DNA from: Macrocystis pyrifera
Taxonomy: Eukaryota > Sar > Phaeophyceae > Laminariales > Laminariaceae
DNA: 64,000 bases
Direction of reading: 5' to 3'
Assembly (NCBI GenBank): GCA_031763025.1
Contig: JASSKH010000032.1
Location: 2,869,001-2,933,000, forward strand
Shown: positions 24,240 to 35,716 of the stretch, piece after piece
Position numbering within the stretch: the stretch's first letter is position 1
Layout of the letters: each line of letters starts with the position of its first letter
The notes under the pieces: model-generated
Database searches by the model: none
Seen by the model: only the letters and a program-made list of their open reading frames with translations
Told to the model about the DNA's origin: nothing
Translations under genes and position numbers: made by a program

Positions 24240-25681
24240 GTTACGATTGACCAAAACAAACCTGAAACGCCAGCGGCTGTGTCCTGTCACTGTCTGAAGG
24301 ACTTGTCTAAAGCCCAGAGTCGGAACGTGTATGACTGAACGGAAGCATATCTGCGGCACACATAGCGCGTTGATAATCACGACGAACTCACTATGTATGT
24401 CTATCCTAATGACATTTGGTCATGTATAAAATGTAAGACCTGCGCATTTTTGAAGTCAGGGCCTCCACCTATCCGGTTGTTCGTCCACCAGGTTGAGGCA
24501 CCCTCAGATCGAGAGCACCACGAGAGTGCCTCCACCGACGCAAATTACAGAGGTATGGCTACGGAAGGCAACGAAGACCGGGTACGTCTCGTTCTGCACG
24601 TCGCAGCCGCTTCCGGGTTTATGGGAAGTGCTCAGAGTGTCCAGACGTTGTGTCTGAGGCTGTGCAACGCTTGCCGCGAAAGTGTCCCAGTACAGCGCCT
24701 AAGGATCAGCAACAGTGTGCCCCCTTCGATACTGGGCATTGTATACCCTAGCTTGCAGCAGGCGGGCACTGAAGACTCGTCTCGAGTTGTCCCCCCGCGA
24801 GATGTGCTATCCGTGTACTGGACGTTTGCCCACTTACCTAGTTTCAGCTGGGATATATTTACCGTCGAGCAGATAAACCAACACATCCGTGTAGATGGAA
24901 GAATTATCGAGTTGAGCGAAGTGCGGTGGCCACAGGGGACAAGCGAGATAGCTCTTTGCGGAATCAATCGTCCCATCGACGACATGATATGGCCGCCAAT
25001 ACTCGAGCGTCTTTGGTTTGGAGAGCCAAACGTAGACGATTCGACTACTTACAGGATTCCGGATACTTTTGACCAGCCTCTGCACGGGGTAGCATTTCCC
25101 TGCGGTCTACGAGAGATATTTCTTGGTGACAGTTTCGACCAGCCTCTTGAGGATACGGCTTGGCCGGAGTATTTGGAGCGGCTTCCTTGCCTGGCTACAA
25201 CCGGCCTCTGCGAGACGTCCGGTGGCCTCCGGCATTGAAAGCGCTGGAGTTTGTGGCACCCTGGAAAATCCGACTATGGGAAGACGGGGGCACGGTCGAC
25301 GAGTTTACCCAACGCGGCCAATACTGCGTACCCGGCCAGCGAGTTTTCGAAAAGCTTGGGCGAGGTTGCTTTACCCAACCTCTCGACACGGCACTACAGC
25401 CATCTCTCGAAACCCTTTGGCTTTCCGGCGCGTTCAACCAGCCCCTCGAAAACGTCGCGTGGCCAAAAGGGATGCTGACGTTGGGGTTGACTTTCGATTT
25501 GAATAGATATCGTTTTGTCGACAGTATCGCATTACCAGAAAGCGTCCGCAACTTGTTGTTGGTTAGACAATCTGCAAGGCAAATGCGTCTCCTTGACGGT
25601 GCCAAGATTTCTACATCGAATAAATATCGTTGCCCATCCGGGGCCCACGATCGTCAACACAACTACGTTGATTACTGGTGA
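24240..25681 (+). pseudogene. FNIP-like leucine-rich repeat gene, copy B, frameshifted
   Basis: Homologue of the intact gene at 51113-52606. Exon 2 starts after the acceptor CACCAG at 24491 and reads openly to about 25185. There a 1-bp deletion relative to copy C (CGGCTTCCTTG versus AGGCTCTCCTTG) shifts the frame; the rest continues in the next frame to a stop at 25681. The exon-1 counterpart (24245-24326) has lost 2 bp and meets a TGA, and its donor is the weaker GTGTAT. FNIP-like units before the break start at FDQPLHG and FDQPLED; after it, YNRPL, FTQPL and FNQPL. The protein function of this family is unknown. The break could be an assembly error, but exon 1 is damaged as well. Confidence 0.75.
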
Positions 25682-25689
25682 CATTCGAT

Positions 25690-27420
25690 GTGTGAATCAA
25701 TGACGGGTTGACGCCTTCTATTGGTTGACCGGTATATTTGTACCTCTGCGTTGAGCTGTTTTGACGAACAACCGGACGACTACCCATTAGCACTTGTTGT
25801 CGACTTAAGCAGAGCAAGCACAACTTGCAGCCGATCTTCGTTGTGTTGGCGTTGATCGAATCAGTTGAAGCTTCCACGTGTTCCTAGCAGCTCTGCGCTC
25901 TTTCGCGAGGTGGGACGAGTCTGTGTTGGATCGCCGTGACCGGCCGGCTTCGCCTCGGCTTAAAACTGTAGAGTCTACCGTGTGTACGCTGAAGCCATCG
26001 GCTATAAGGTATATTGGTCACCACAGTGCCGTGCGCGTTCCTGGGTAACCAGCTGCCATGTGTGAATCGCGCTGCGAAGAGGGTGTTGCGTTTCGATGGA
26101 AACATTTCGACGGCTAGGGTTTGCCAAGTTTGTCCCGGCGATGTTCTCCATGTAGACCCATGCTGTGGCGTTGCTCGTCAGCTTGAGCGTACGATGTTCT
26201 GAAAAATGTCGTCTGTCGATCTACAGATCTGCTAGAGCGAGGAGCTTCACAAAATGGCAGGCGAATCTCTTCAAGAGCAAGCGTCGCTGTACGAGAGCGA
26301 TTTGATTTACCAGCGTGTAGCAAATCAGAATACCATGCGAAAGCTGTTTACGTAAAATTCGCGATCGAAGTATCACACCGAGCTTGCAAGTATGAGAACT
26401 AAGAACATATTCGATCGCACAACTTTGGTCGTCTTGGAGGGTCGTGATACGTACGTATCTAAGATATGGTATGTGCGTTTGTGATATGTATAGAGGTCTG
26501 GGGTATTACCGTGCCTCTGCAAATGGTTTGTAGAAAGCCATTCTGCACGTGCTGATGCCATGACTAAAACCGAAACAGGGAAAACGTCGGCAATTAGTAG
26601 GATACGAGGCACATTGCCCAACAGACAAGGGGAGAAGATTGGTCGGCGTTGGCGACCGCTTGCTGTACTCCGTGAATGAAATGCCTCTGACCAACCCCTC
26701 TTTGAAACACTTGTCAATACCCGTCCCGCATTCCTGGAGATTATGCCAGTGATGTTTGGGGGGTCGCTGAATGTGCCAATTGCCGGTCTGAATTATCACC
26801 GCACGTGACAAAACGCATAGGGTGGGGCAAAGAAAGAGCAGCGCTGGTGAATCCGATAGTGCAAGGTTCGTTTTCGCTTGTCGCTTCGTCCTGGTATCTA
26901 TTCGATCCCTAAAAGGAAAGTATGCAAAGAAACTCATTCCGTTGGCACTTTCGCATGAAAGAATGACCGGCCCTGAGTGAAATTTTGAACGGATATGACC
27001 AACAGGGATACACGAGTTGGCGGGTAAGGGGCTGAGAAGCCCTGTGAGGCATGCGCTTGAACGAGTAAACTCCTTCATTTATTTTGTTTATCCTGGCCTT
27101 CAGCTCACAGTTGACTAGTCCCGAGTCACGAACTGGTGAACGTAAAGGCGCAAGTGGGGCCAGGTAGTCTTGTGATACAGCATAGATGTTTTGTACTACG
27201 CTACGAGTAGAGCACCCCAACTACCCTAGCATGGTATGACCGGGGAAACTTTTATTCACATGGAGAAAGTTGTATAATACGCACGATCGAATACGGTCGT
27301 TGTTTGTTTTGTGCTATCTTTGTATTGATAACACTACCCGATTACAAACCGTGATCCATACGCTGGTGAAGGCGTGTTCCGGAGGAATCTTTACGAAATA
27401 CATGCATGTGTAACGGTTTT
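25690..27420 (+). repeat. 3' flank module of the FNIP locus, copy B
   Basis: This aligns with the reverse complement of 50150-51112 downstream of copy C. Shared blocks are CAATGACGGGTTGACGCCTT, GAGCAAGCACAACTTGCAGC, GGGCTGAGAAGCCC and, at the far end, ACACTACCCGA...GTGATCCATACGCTGG. Copy B is longer because of extra DNA at about 26036-26815. The minus-strand frame beginning MKEFTRSSACL (27078 down to about 26950) is kept at the start of the corresponding frame at 50493, but it diverges quickly. Confidence 0.75.
26036..26815. other. About 780-bp insertion relative to the copy C flank
   Basis: Copy C passes directly from a GTGCCATGCGCC block to TAGGGTGGGGCAAAG. In copy B these blocks are separated by about 780 bp. 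I found no clear terminal inverted repeat or target duplication, and no recognisable protein. It may be a transposon whose ends have decayed, or a deletion in copy C. Confidence 0.4.
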
Positions 27421-27979
27421 GCTATCCTTGGTATTTGATGACAAGATGTATCCTGTTTCGCGGATAGAGCACGTTTTGGGCGCTATACGGACGGTATCCC
27501 TCTACCCGGGTTTCTTATCCCGACTGGAGGGTTTGTTGCGGCGGGGTTGTTACTGTGTAAAGGTATTGTTTATTGGTAGATCTAAAACCCGGCAACCACT
27601 GTTTGCCGCTATACTATTTTTGTTTTGATTGTTCGCGTATATAATATAGCGATTCGAAGGTATGTCATTATACGAACAGGTCTTGAGTTGGAGGCTGTAG
27701 TACATGATGGTCTGTATGTACATGCTCGTCATATTTCGGGTATTAGTATATACCCCGTATAATAGACTCCTGCTCAACACACCTACGTTTGAAAGGCCGT
27801 ATGCTGTAGTCAAACGTAAGATTTGGAGGAAACAACAAAGCTCGCGCCTATTACTTACTGGTGCACAGGCGGACCCATGTGTCTTGTATCCGATATTCCT
27901 AACATATTACACGCATCTCCGTAATACGAGTTGTGTTCTGGTGCAAGCGAGCTGCTCCAATGAAAATAGACGCTGCTCT
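27421..27979. other. Intergenic, nothing recognised
   Basis: AT-rich stretch between the FNIP 3' flank and the segmental duplication. Short frames only. Confidence 0.35.
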
Positions 27980-30675
27980 AACGAAAAGAGACTCTTAACA
28001 AATCTCGATGCACCCTACAGGAACATAATAATATTAATTTGCAATTCGAGACCGTTGTCTCATCTTGAACACGTACACTCTAAAAACTATATTAACCTAC
28101 ATGAAGTTCAGCAGTATAGGCCCGCCGATAAGAAAGCGACCAACCAGAGCATACGAAGCAATGCTCACTCTTCGGAGAACGCTTAGTAGAAAATTGGGTC
28201 AAAAGAAAAACGTCTCAGCGGTGGCGAATTCTTCACCAAATCCTGTATAATAGCATCTTTGTTCAAGGTTGCTTGAAGATGGCACCCCGACACGAATCTC
28301 AGGCTTGCCCAGATTATGTGTTTATGTTGGCGGGCCCATACCGTAAGACTGTACCAGGTGCAGTATTTCGGAAGACCATCTTAGCGATCGGGACCAACGA
28401 TACTCAATTACCTATTGTTCGAGTATTTCTGCTAAACATACTTGGTCCTGATTGCTATGTTACCCTGTGACAGTATTATCACACGATGCTTTCAAGCACA
28501 AGCTGGGAGAAACTGTTTGATCCCACGGTTTTGTTTCAGTATTGTTTCCTTTGGGATTATAGCGCAGCAAAATTTTAACCCAATCAACATGTCATGTATG
28601 ACGCACAACGTTTAATAGAATAGATACGCAGCGCGTACGTTGTAGTGGGAGTTCCGCCTTGCCATTCCCTCGCCATATATCCAGATCAGGCTCCGATCGC
28701 CCCACTACATCAGCTGTCCCACGGGCGTTACCAGTAAAGTGGTGAACCCACACTGCCATCTATCGCCCGCAAACATAATTTGCCGAAATGTAGAAATTAC
28801 ACCTACGAAAACACAGGGAACATTTCAATGGCTACTGGCACGGACTCGTATTGCTGTGTGTCTGTGTTTTCTTCACACTAGACTGCCATTTGTATCCAAC
28901 AACATCTAGTGCACACAGCAGTGTCCGTCATGGTCCTTCATCCTCGAGATATACCAATCACAGCACAGTTCGTATGGACCCACGATTAAAAACGAACCTA
29001 ACAAGAACAAAAGGCTCGCTTTTAGGAGAACGCTACGAGAAATGGGGTCAGAATAACGGCTTGGTGGTGAACTCTATAATAAATCCTATATAATAGCCTA
29101 TGCTCAAGGTTGTTTGAAGATGGCGCCTCGATAGAAGTCTCAGGCTTGCCCAGATTAGGTGTTTCGTGTTGGCGGGCCCATACTGTACTGCTGTGAGACA
29201 ACTACTATTGTACCAGCCTGGTACCAAACATCATGCTGGTGTACAGGTACGAAGTATCTGAGGTCAGTGTGTCGCTAAAAAGAGCATACTCAGGTGCCTA
29301 CATCCTCCGAGTAAACCACACTTTAATGACGGCACGATCAGAGACTGGCCCGACTAAGGAGGCGAAATAAACGAATCGGGTTCGAACCGGTACACGAGAA
29401 CTTGATAAACAAGTGCAGACAGGGGTTTCCTCTCGCTCTCCGGGGCGTTAAAAAAAAAGAAAAGAGCACGCCATTTGCAAAATTCGCAGTGCAAGTTCGT
29501 AACACAGATAGCGGTCGGGACATGACTAATCTACCAATTAAACAATGTCCTGGCCGGGCTCGCCCATATACATGCTCATATATATGTGATCTCGCATGGG
29601 CTACTGGTGGGGGGGAGCGGGAGAGTAGGGCGAGGATAACAACGGGGTGATTTGAAGAAAAGAAAACGTATATAATCCAGTATTTTACATATATATAATG
29701 TGGGGTGTCGTGCTCTGAACTATTCACGATGTTCTCTCGAAGGCACGCTCATACGTGTGCGGCATTTTGTTGCACATTGGTTGAATGTCCGGGGACAAGG
29801 GGTTCTTGACGACCGTTACAGTTTGGGTACTGCGGGTAAATTAAGCCGTGATCTCAAATGGTTATTGCAGACAACGCACCATCGCAACACAATCCACACA
29901 AAGAAGTTACTCCTCCCCGCGCTGAAGGAGAGTGCAGCACACGATCCACTTTCTTGAGAACCGGAGCGCCTTCAATTCAACCGTGAGCATCTTACCCGTC
30001 TTGTCCACTGCGCCTCCTTCAGCTTCGTCGTGTGGTTCAGATCGGGTAAGCATAGTTTTCAGAGATCTATACAACAGGCTCGGTGTTCGCAACTTGCGTT
30101 TGGTGGTCGTTGTACGTACTGTAAATGGGTAAACAATCTGAGTATGCATACTGCGACACCTATACGTGGATACCGTAGAAGGTGATCCTGGCTAGATTGT
30201 CTTCTGTTCGCTTTCGATGAGCCTCTTTCTTGTTGAGCGTATTATTACTTCGACCCGGGAAAATCGCACCAATAGAGCTTGACCGTCTAAGTGCTACCGC
30301 TGTACCTATGACGACGAAAGGCAGGCCGCAGTGCCGTAATAGCGGCTTCAGTGCTTGAACTCAAGGCGAGGTAAAGCGTCTTTCTCAATTTACAACGGAA
30401 GACCGGCCTGGGATATTTTACATTATTTTGAAGAGCTCCGATGGCTCCTTCGAAATTATCATCGGGTACCACGTACCATGTGCCCCGTATTGTGTATTCG
30501 TATGGTATATAACCCATCGGCCTATAACAGCTGGTAAACAGGGGTGCTTGCACTGCAGTAATGTAGGCGTGTCGCTCGTCTGCGTGTCTGAGTGTTACAG
30601 GGACCGCATTTCGGCCAACTTCCCGTTTTCACTGTTGCAGCACTGCGTACTCGTATTAATTTTGTCTTGCCTTTC
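27980..30675 (+). repeat. Segmental duplication module 1, copy 2
   Basis: Direct-orientation copy of 11838-14920 with the same order of landmarks. It is shorter because a partial internal duplication in copy 1 (about 12650-12840) is absent. Similarity ends exactly where the Copia left LTR begins at 30676. In copy 1 the corresponding point is about 14905, and the sequence beyond it there is not found on the far side of the Copia element. Confidence 0.8.
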
Positions 30676-30950
30676 TGTTGATTGACCTCTAAAGGTGTAG
30701 GCGCAGCTGGCACGGGAACGCGTGGTTAACTCCAGACAGTAACACGGAACTCCTCTTATATTATATCCGAGCTGTCGAGTGACAGCTCATGCATCGTATG
30801 CAGGTTATTATCCAACATGACGCGGGAATAAACCTCCCGTTTATCCCCCCAAATATCCGACTAAATATCCCTCTCCTATAATCCGAAATCAATATATGGA
30901 ACTCGCTAATATTAGATGTAACGTCTCCGTCGTGTTCCTGAGCACAATCA
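30676..30950 (-). repeat. Copia 3' LTR (intact copy)
   Basis: About 275 bp, matching 36819-37070 plus 39371-39406. On the minus strand it begins TGATTGTGCTC and ends ...ATCAACA. It is immediately preceded (plus 30951-30960, ATATCCCCCC) by a polypurine tract AGGGGGG on the minus strand, the expected plus-strand primer. The outer flank is module 1. Confidence 0.85.
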
Positions 30951-31554
30951 ATATCCCCCCTGCTCATTGTACACGACCATACTTTAATATCCTCCCAGCT
31001 CTGTACACTACAATGTACGACTCCGCTGGGTGGAAACATCTCAATATTATGACCAACTCATATGAAATTCAGAAACATAATTTCACTCAGAACCAAAAAT
31101 CAAACTCTCAATTTCCAAAATACTATCCAAACCCTCCAACTCAGAAAACGTTTTCTATGGACCGCACACGCCCCCAGGCGCTTCATAGTCTCTCTTCAAC
31201 CTTATCCAAAACCTCTCCCTCTATTTCATGAGGAATAAATGCAAATCATATAAAATATCGCAGCAGTAGTCATACTCATCAAAATATAAATTAAGCCACG
31301 AAAATAAATGCCAGAGATCGCAAGGAACCCCGTTCCCCCGGACAAGAGTCTCCCATTGTCCCCTACTCCCGCCATAGATACACAGATCGCGACGGTAATG
31401 CGAGATAGCATACATTCCTTCACTTGATTTTTATTTGACGTTGGGACTACTCGAAAGCACCAAAAACTCACGAAATCCATCACCAGGAACGAAATGGTAT
31501 CATCTTCGGAATTAGCCAGGGAAAAACGGCAGCATCTTCGGATTTATACGTAGT
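30951..31554 (-). other. Copia 3' untranslated region
   Basis: This lies between the RNase H stop and the 3' LTR. It is AT-rich with no coding similarity, and holds the polypurine tract at its LTR-proximal end. Confidence 0.5.
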
Positions 31555-32080
31555 TCAGACAAATCCTTCACTCAAAAAAGACATAAAACCTTCTACCTCG
31601 GCAAAACCGCGTGAAATATTCGTCAGAAAATCCCGGTGGTATCGAAACACCGTGTTGTTCAACGACTTTGTCAAGAAGTCTGCATACTGTTTCTCCGACT
31701 CTAGATGGGAAATAACAAACTCCTCCTTAAAAATAAGCTCCCGCAAAAAGTGGTGTCGTACGTCGATATGTTTCGAATTCGACGTGCACACTGGATTTTG
31801 TGCCAGGTGCCTTGCCCCCTCGTTATCCTCGAAAACAGTAATGCACCTCTCCCCAAACCCCGGAAAAATAAAACTCCATACATATCGCATGAACATTGCC
31901 TCCTTGATGGTGTCTGCCAGTGCTACATATTCGGCCTCAGTGGTTGAGAGTAGAAAACCAGCACACACACGCCCCAGCAGACATGATAGACCCACCGGAA
32001 ACTGACCTCCTGTCGGTGGCTTTGTTGGCATAGTCTGCATCTGCAAACGCTACCAGCTCAAGCCCGCTACCCTTCTGGAA
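31555..32080 (-). pseudogene. Copia RNase H domain, frameshifted
   Basis: RNase H removes RNA from the RNA:DNA hybrid during reverse transcription. The frame shows the Copia RNase H hallmarks ADADYANKATDRRS, STTEAEYVALAD, EDNEGARHLAQNP and KHIDVRHHFLRE. The DADYA part (about 32030-32060) and the STTEAEY part (about 31935) are in different frames, and the residues normally between them appear deleted, so the domain is broken. The end LTKSLNNTVFRYHRDFLTNI is typical of Copia C termini. Confidence 0.85.
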
Positions 32081-32093
32081 CGTAATGCCGAAA

Positions 32094-33103
32094 TCACTCG
32101 TAAAATGTACATACGACTTCTGTCCTCCAGTGTACTTCCCTCGGCCTATTCGTGTACCTCGCTATCGCCCTCACCGCGTTCGCAATATCCGGTCGTGTTT
32201 GGTTTGCAAGCCACATCAAGCACCCCACCAACTCGCGGAAAGGCCAATCACCCACGGGTTCATTCTCGTCAAACTTCTCGAGCTTCACACCAGTCGAAAG
32301 TGGGTTACTCCTCCCAGAGCTAACACCAAACCTCGCCGCGGTATTTGCAGCGAAGGCCTGCTGCGAAATCTTTAAAGTACCAGCATCCCAATCCCTCGAA
32401 AAACCACACCCAGCATACCACCGTAACTCGCCCAGATTGTTGATCGGCACACGGTTGTTCAGGTCTTCACAGAACTGATCACACCTAGCCTTGAGTCCTA
32501 CAGCAAACATAGCATCCACATGAACTACCGTTACAATGGAGACAGAGCCCGACTCTACCAACCTCGTGACACAGGCATCAGCGGGGCTCTGCTCAAATCC
32601 TAGACTATTAATGTGAGTGAGAAGGTGGTTGTGCCACGACCTCGACGCTTGCTTCAAGCCGTAGAGACTGCGATTCAACCTGACTACCTTACCAGACATT
32701 TCGCCGCAGCCGGGGGGTAGTCGCATGAATACATCCTCATCCAAACTCGACTGCACGAACGCCTGCTCAGCATCAAAATGACACAAATCCAAACCCAACT
32801 CGCACGCGATAGCACCCAACAAACGGAAACAAGACGCTGCAGGCGTCGGAGCAAAAGTCTCAAAGAAATCAATACCCTCACGCTGCTTGAAACCTCGTGC
32901 CACCAGCCTTGCTTTCGCCCACATCACGTCACCATGCTCGTTGGACTTCCAGGCGAACGCCCACTTCGCCGATATGACGTTGAGCCCCTCTGGTTTCTAC
33001 GTCGCTCCAAACGTCCCCACGTCCGCCAGCCCATGGTACTCCTTGTCCATCGCCTGTCTCCAGATGGCCGAATACTCGTCCGCACACACACGCTTCAGCA
33101 TAC
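32094..33103 (-). pseudogene. Copia reverse transcriptase, inactive
   Basis: This is the polymerase that copies element RNA into DNA. Visible Copia RT blocks are RLVARGFKQREGIDFFETFAP, FDAEQAFVQSSLDEDVFMRLP, RSLYGLKQASRSWH and PDIANAVRAIARYTNRP. The metal-binding motif normally ending VDD reads HVDAMF, with the second Asp changed to Ala by a single base (GCT, plus 32511-32513). An in-frame TAG interrupts the N-terminal part at 32997-32999, between the GTFGAT and PEGLNVISAKWAF blocks. Both defects argue against activity. The upstream boundary with the proline-rich linker is out of frame. Confidence 0.9.
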
Positions 33104-33168
33104 GAGTTCGGCGTCGAAAGCTCGCTCGTCGGGCGTGTGGCAAGGGGAGGATTCACGCGCGGTGGAGC

Positions 33169-33751
33169 TTAGTGGAAAAGTACATGGCCTATACCTTCCC
33201 GCGCTGCCATCAACGACAGCAGCCCATGCCTCCTAGCCTCGCGGTTCCGCTCAGTCTCCCCTCTTGTCCGCCCCCTCAGCACATCTCCACCTTCCTGGTG
33301 TCGCCCAGCTTCTCCCCTGGCCCCATCACCCTGCACATCGCCACCACCCTCCTGGTGTCGTGCGGTCTCCCCCCTAGTCCGCCCTCTCTGCACAGCTCCA
33401 CCGCTCTCCTGGTGTCGTGCAGTCTCCCCCCTTGTCCGCCCCCTCAGCAAAATGCCATCCTCCGGGTCCGGGATATAAGAACCCAGTGCCCGGGCAGCAC
33501 GCTGCGAAAGCTGTGGCTGCGGTGACTGCTGCGGCGGCGACGGCGATGATAACGGCGGCGGCGGCGGTGGCGACGGCGGCGGCGGTGACGGTGGTTGTAG
33601 CGGCGGCGGTGACGATGACGGCGGCAGCGACGGCGACGGCGACGGCGGCGGCGGTAGCGGCGGTGATGACGGCGGTTGCGGCGGCAGCAGTGGAGATGGG
33701 GACGGTGGCTCGGGCCATACGTCGGGGCCCCTCAGAGGCTCCGGCGGCCCC

Positions 33752-33782
<31 letters not shown>

Positions 33783-34556
33783 ACGGCGGAGAGCTCTCCT
33801 CCTCCGAATGCAGTAACCCCACAAACGGTTTCCTCGGGTGTTCCCAAGTGACGTCACGGGATAACGACCTTCGGCCAGACATCAGCAGGATCTTCCTGCA
33901 GTCAGCTGCGTGGTGGTTGCCGCCGTTGAGGTAGAAGCGAGCCTCCGCCTTCGGCTCGGTCTTCATGGCCCTCCTGACGTGGTGGAAGCCTGGCTTCAGA
34001 AACGGGAGCAGCCGTGCAAACGGTGGTCTCCCGTAGAATTTGCGGTACGGCGAGTGCATTTCCGGCTTGTTCCTTACCCTCGCCGTCATGTTGATCACAT
34101 CGCTCGCGTACGCACATGACTCAGTCCAGAGGGGCTGCGTCGCCGGCATCCTTGAATCGCCGAACAGGCGGGTAGCCTCCAGGCGGGACGCCATTGCAAG
34201 CTCCAGCGTCATGGTGATCCGTCGCTCGACCACCCCGTCATGCTTTGGAGAATCGACGGGCGTGTACTCGGGGCGGGTGCCGTGGTGGTTGAGCAGCTCC
34301 ACGAACTCCGCCTTGGTGATCAAGTACTGCGCACCGCCAGCAGACGTAGGCTGTTGTCCCGACAGATCAACGAACAGACGCTCCAGAGGCCTGGTAGAAC
34401 GGCACTCGGTCGTCCACGGCACCGCTATCCTCCTCCCTTTCGCCTCAGAACACCCAGCACACGGAACCAACTCCCCAAAAACCTTAATACCCATATGGCG
34501 TGCCGTCTCACGGAGAGTGTCAGCATGGGAGTGGGCAAGGGCAACGTGAAGGTCGT
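33169..34556 (-). pseudogene. Copia integrase plus proline-rich linker
   Basis: Integrase inserts the cDNA into the genome. The N-terminal zinc site is visible (LHVALAHSHAD...PCAGCSEAKGR, an H-H-C-C arrangement). The core keeps the first aspartate (LFVDLSG) and the final glutamate (GVVERRI), but the stretch that should hold the second aspartate is missing. QYLI is joined directly to TKAEFVELLNHHG, a deletion of perhaps 45-50 residues near plus 34320. Downstream comes a GKS/target-side region with SRDVTWEHPRKPF. After it lies a linker of over 100 residues of Pro and Ser (SPPPPPSPPPP-like, about 33520-33790), then an Arg/Gly/Glu-rich repeat of about 16 residues (RGRTRGETARHQE) at 33240-33470. 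Confidence 0.85.
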
Positions 34557-34990
34557 TAAAATATCGATCCTCTTCATATTTCCAGGAGCCAAAACATCGG
34601 CAGCAATCGGGGTCTCTACAATCCGCGTGGCGTCTACGTATGAACCCGCGTCCCTACGCACAAAAGACAACTGTCCATTCAACGTGTGAGCTCCCTGAGC
34701 ATCAAGTGTCACTGGGCATTTCAACATCACAGCATGAAGCGAAAATAAGTCGAAGCGAACACCGGGTACGTGTGCTACGTCCATCAGCCTAACTTGAACG
34801 TCACCCTGATAGCTGTGCATCACAATTGGAATCTGGCCGAAGTACTCTATCTTCAGTGACCTCATGTCACCGACCACCAAACGGCTCTTACCAGGGGGAG
34901 GGGGAGTACAGTTTACCATACAAGAAGGGCTACCAGTCACATGAAAGGTTGTTCCCGAATCCGCTACCCACTCTTCTCTCCCATTAACCC
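34557..34990 (-). pseudogene. Copia protease
   Basis: An aspartic protease processes the polyprotein. The active-site triad is visible as VADSGTTFHVTG (DSG codons at plus 34953-34961), followed by a typical Copia protease stretch including VRLMDVAHVPGVRFDLFSLHAV. The frame differs from both the Gag zinc-knuckle frame upstream (shift near 34985) and the integrase frame downstream (shift near 34556). The catalytic residues look intact. The open frame runs to 34425 by reading past the domain. Confidence 0.85.
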
Positions 34991-35678
34991 AAAAAACAAA
35001 TCATCAGTCGCCTTGCCTTGGTGCGCAAACTGCACGGTGAAGAGGTGCGGATCGAACGTAGGCGTAAGGTTGCCGTTGTTCGCTGGGCCAGGGGAGGCGG
35101 AAGTGCTGTAGCAGGGTTGTTGTGGCGGGGAAGCTCCGGCCGAGGTATACCCACCACTGCCGTAGGGCGTCTCCTGCAGCCAGCCACCTCCGTAGTATGG
35201 TTGTTGGGCGGGTTGAGGAGAAGCGGCACCCGGGAAAGCGACATTCATTTGCGCGGTAGCTGCCTGACATTCCGCGGCGTGGTGGCCCGGTCTGCCGCAC
35301 GGGAAGCAGGGCCCCTTGCGCCTCCATGTGTTATTCGGTGGGGGATCCCAGCCTGCCGGAGTCGCTGCGGACGGCGGGGGCTCCGTCGACAACGTGCCTA
35401 GCGATGGGTCGGTAGGGTACCCAACCCATGGGGGGGACTACTCCACCCGTACCGAAGGGGTCTGGGGCTGAGTCATCCCAACGGTACCTGCAGGACACGG
35501 CATCCCAATGCCATTTGGGGCCGGTTATCCCCCCCGACGAAGCTCCTCCCCAGTTGCCACGTTGCTGATGGGGGCGGTGCTGCTGCTGCTGTCGCTGGGG
35601 CTGCTGCTGCTGCTGCCGTTGGTGCTGCAGCTGCTGCTGGGGCTGCTGCTGCTGATACTGTTGCTGCTGCTGCTGATA

Positions 35679-35716
<38 letters not shown>

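Noticed and set aside
33374-33851. Alanine/valine-rich frames on both strands (144 and 157 codons)
   Set aside because: These are shadow translations of the Ser-Pro-coding GC-rich repeat in the Copia linker.
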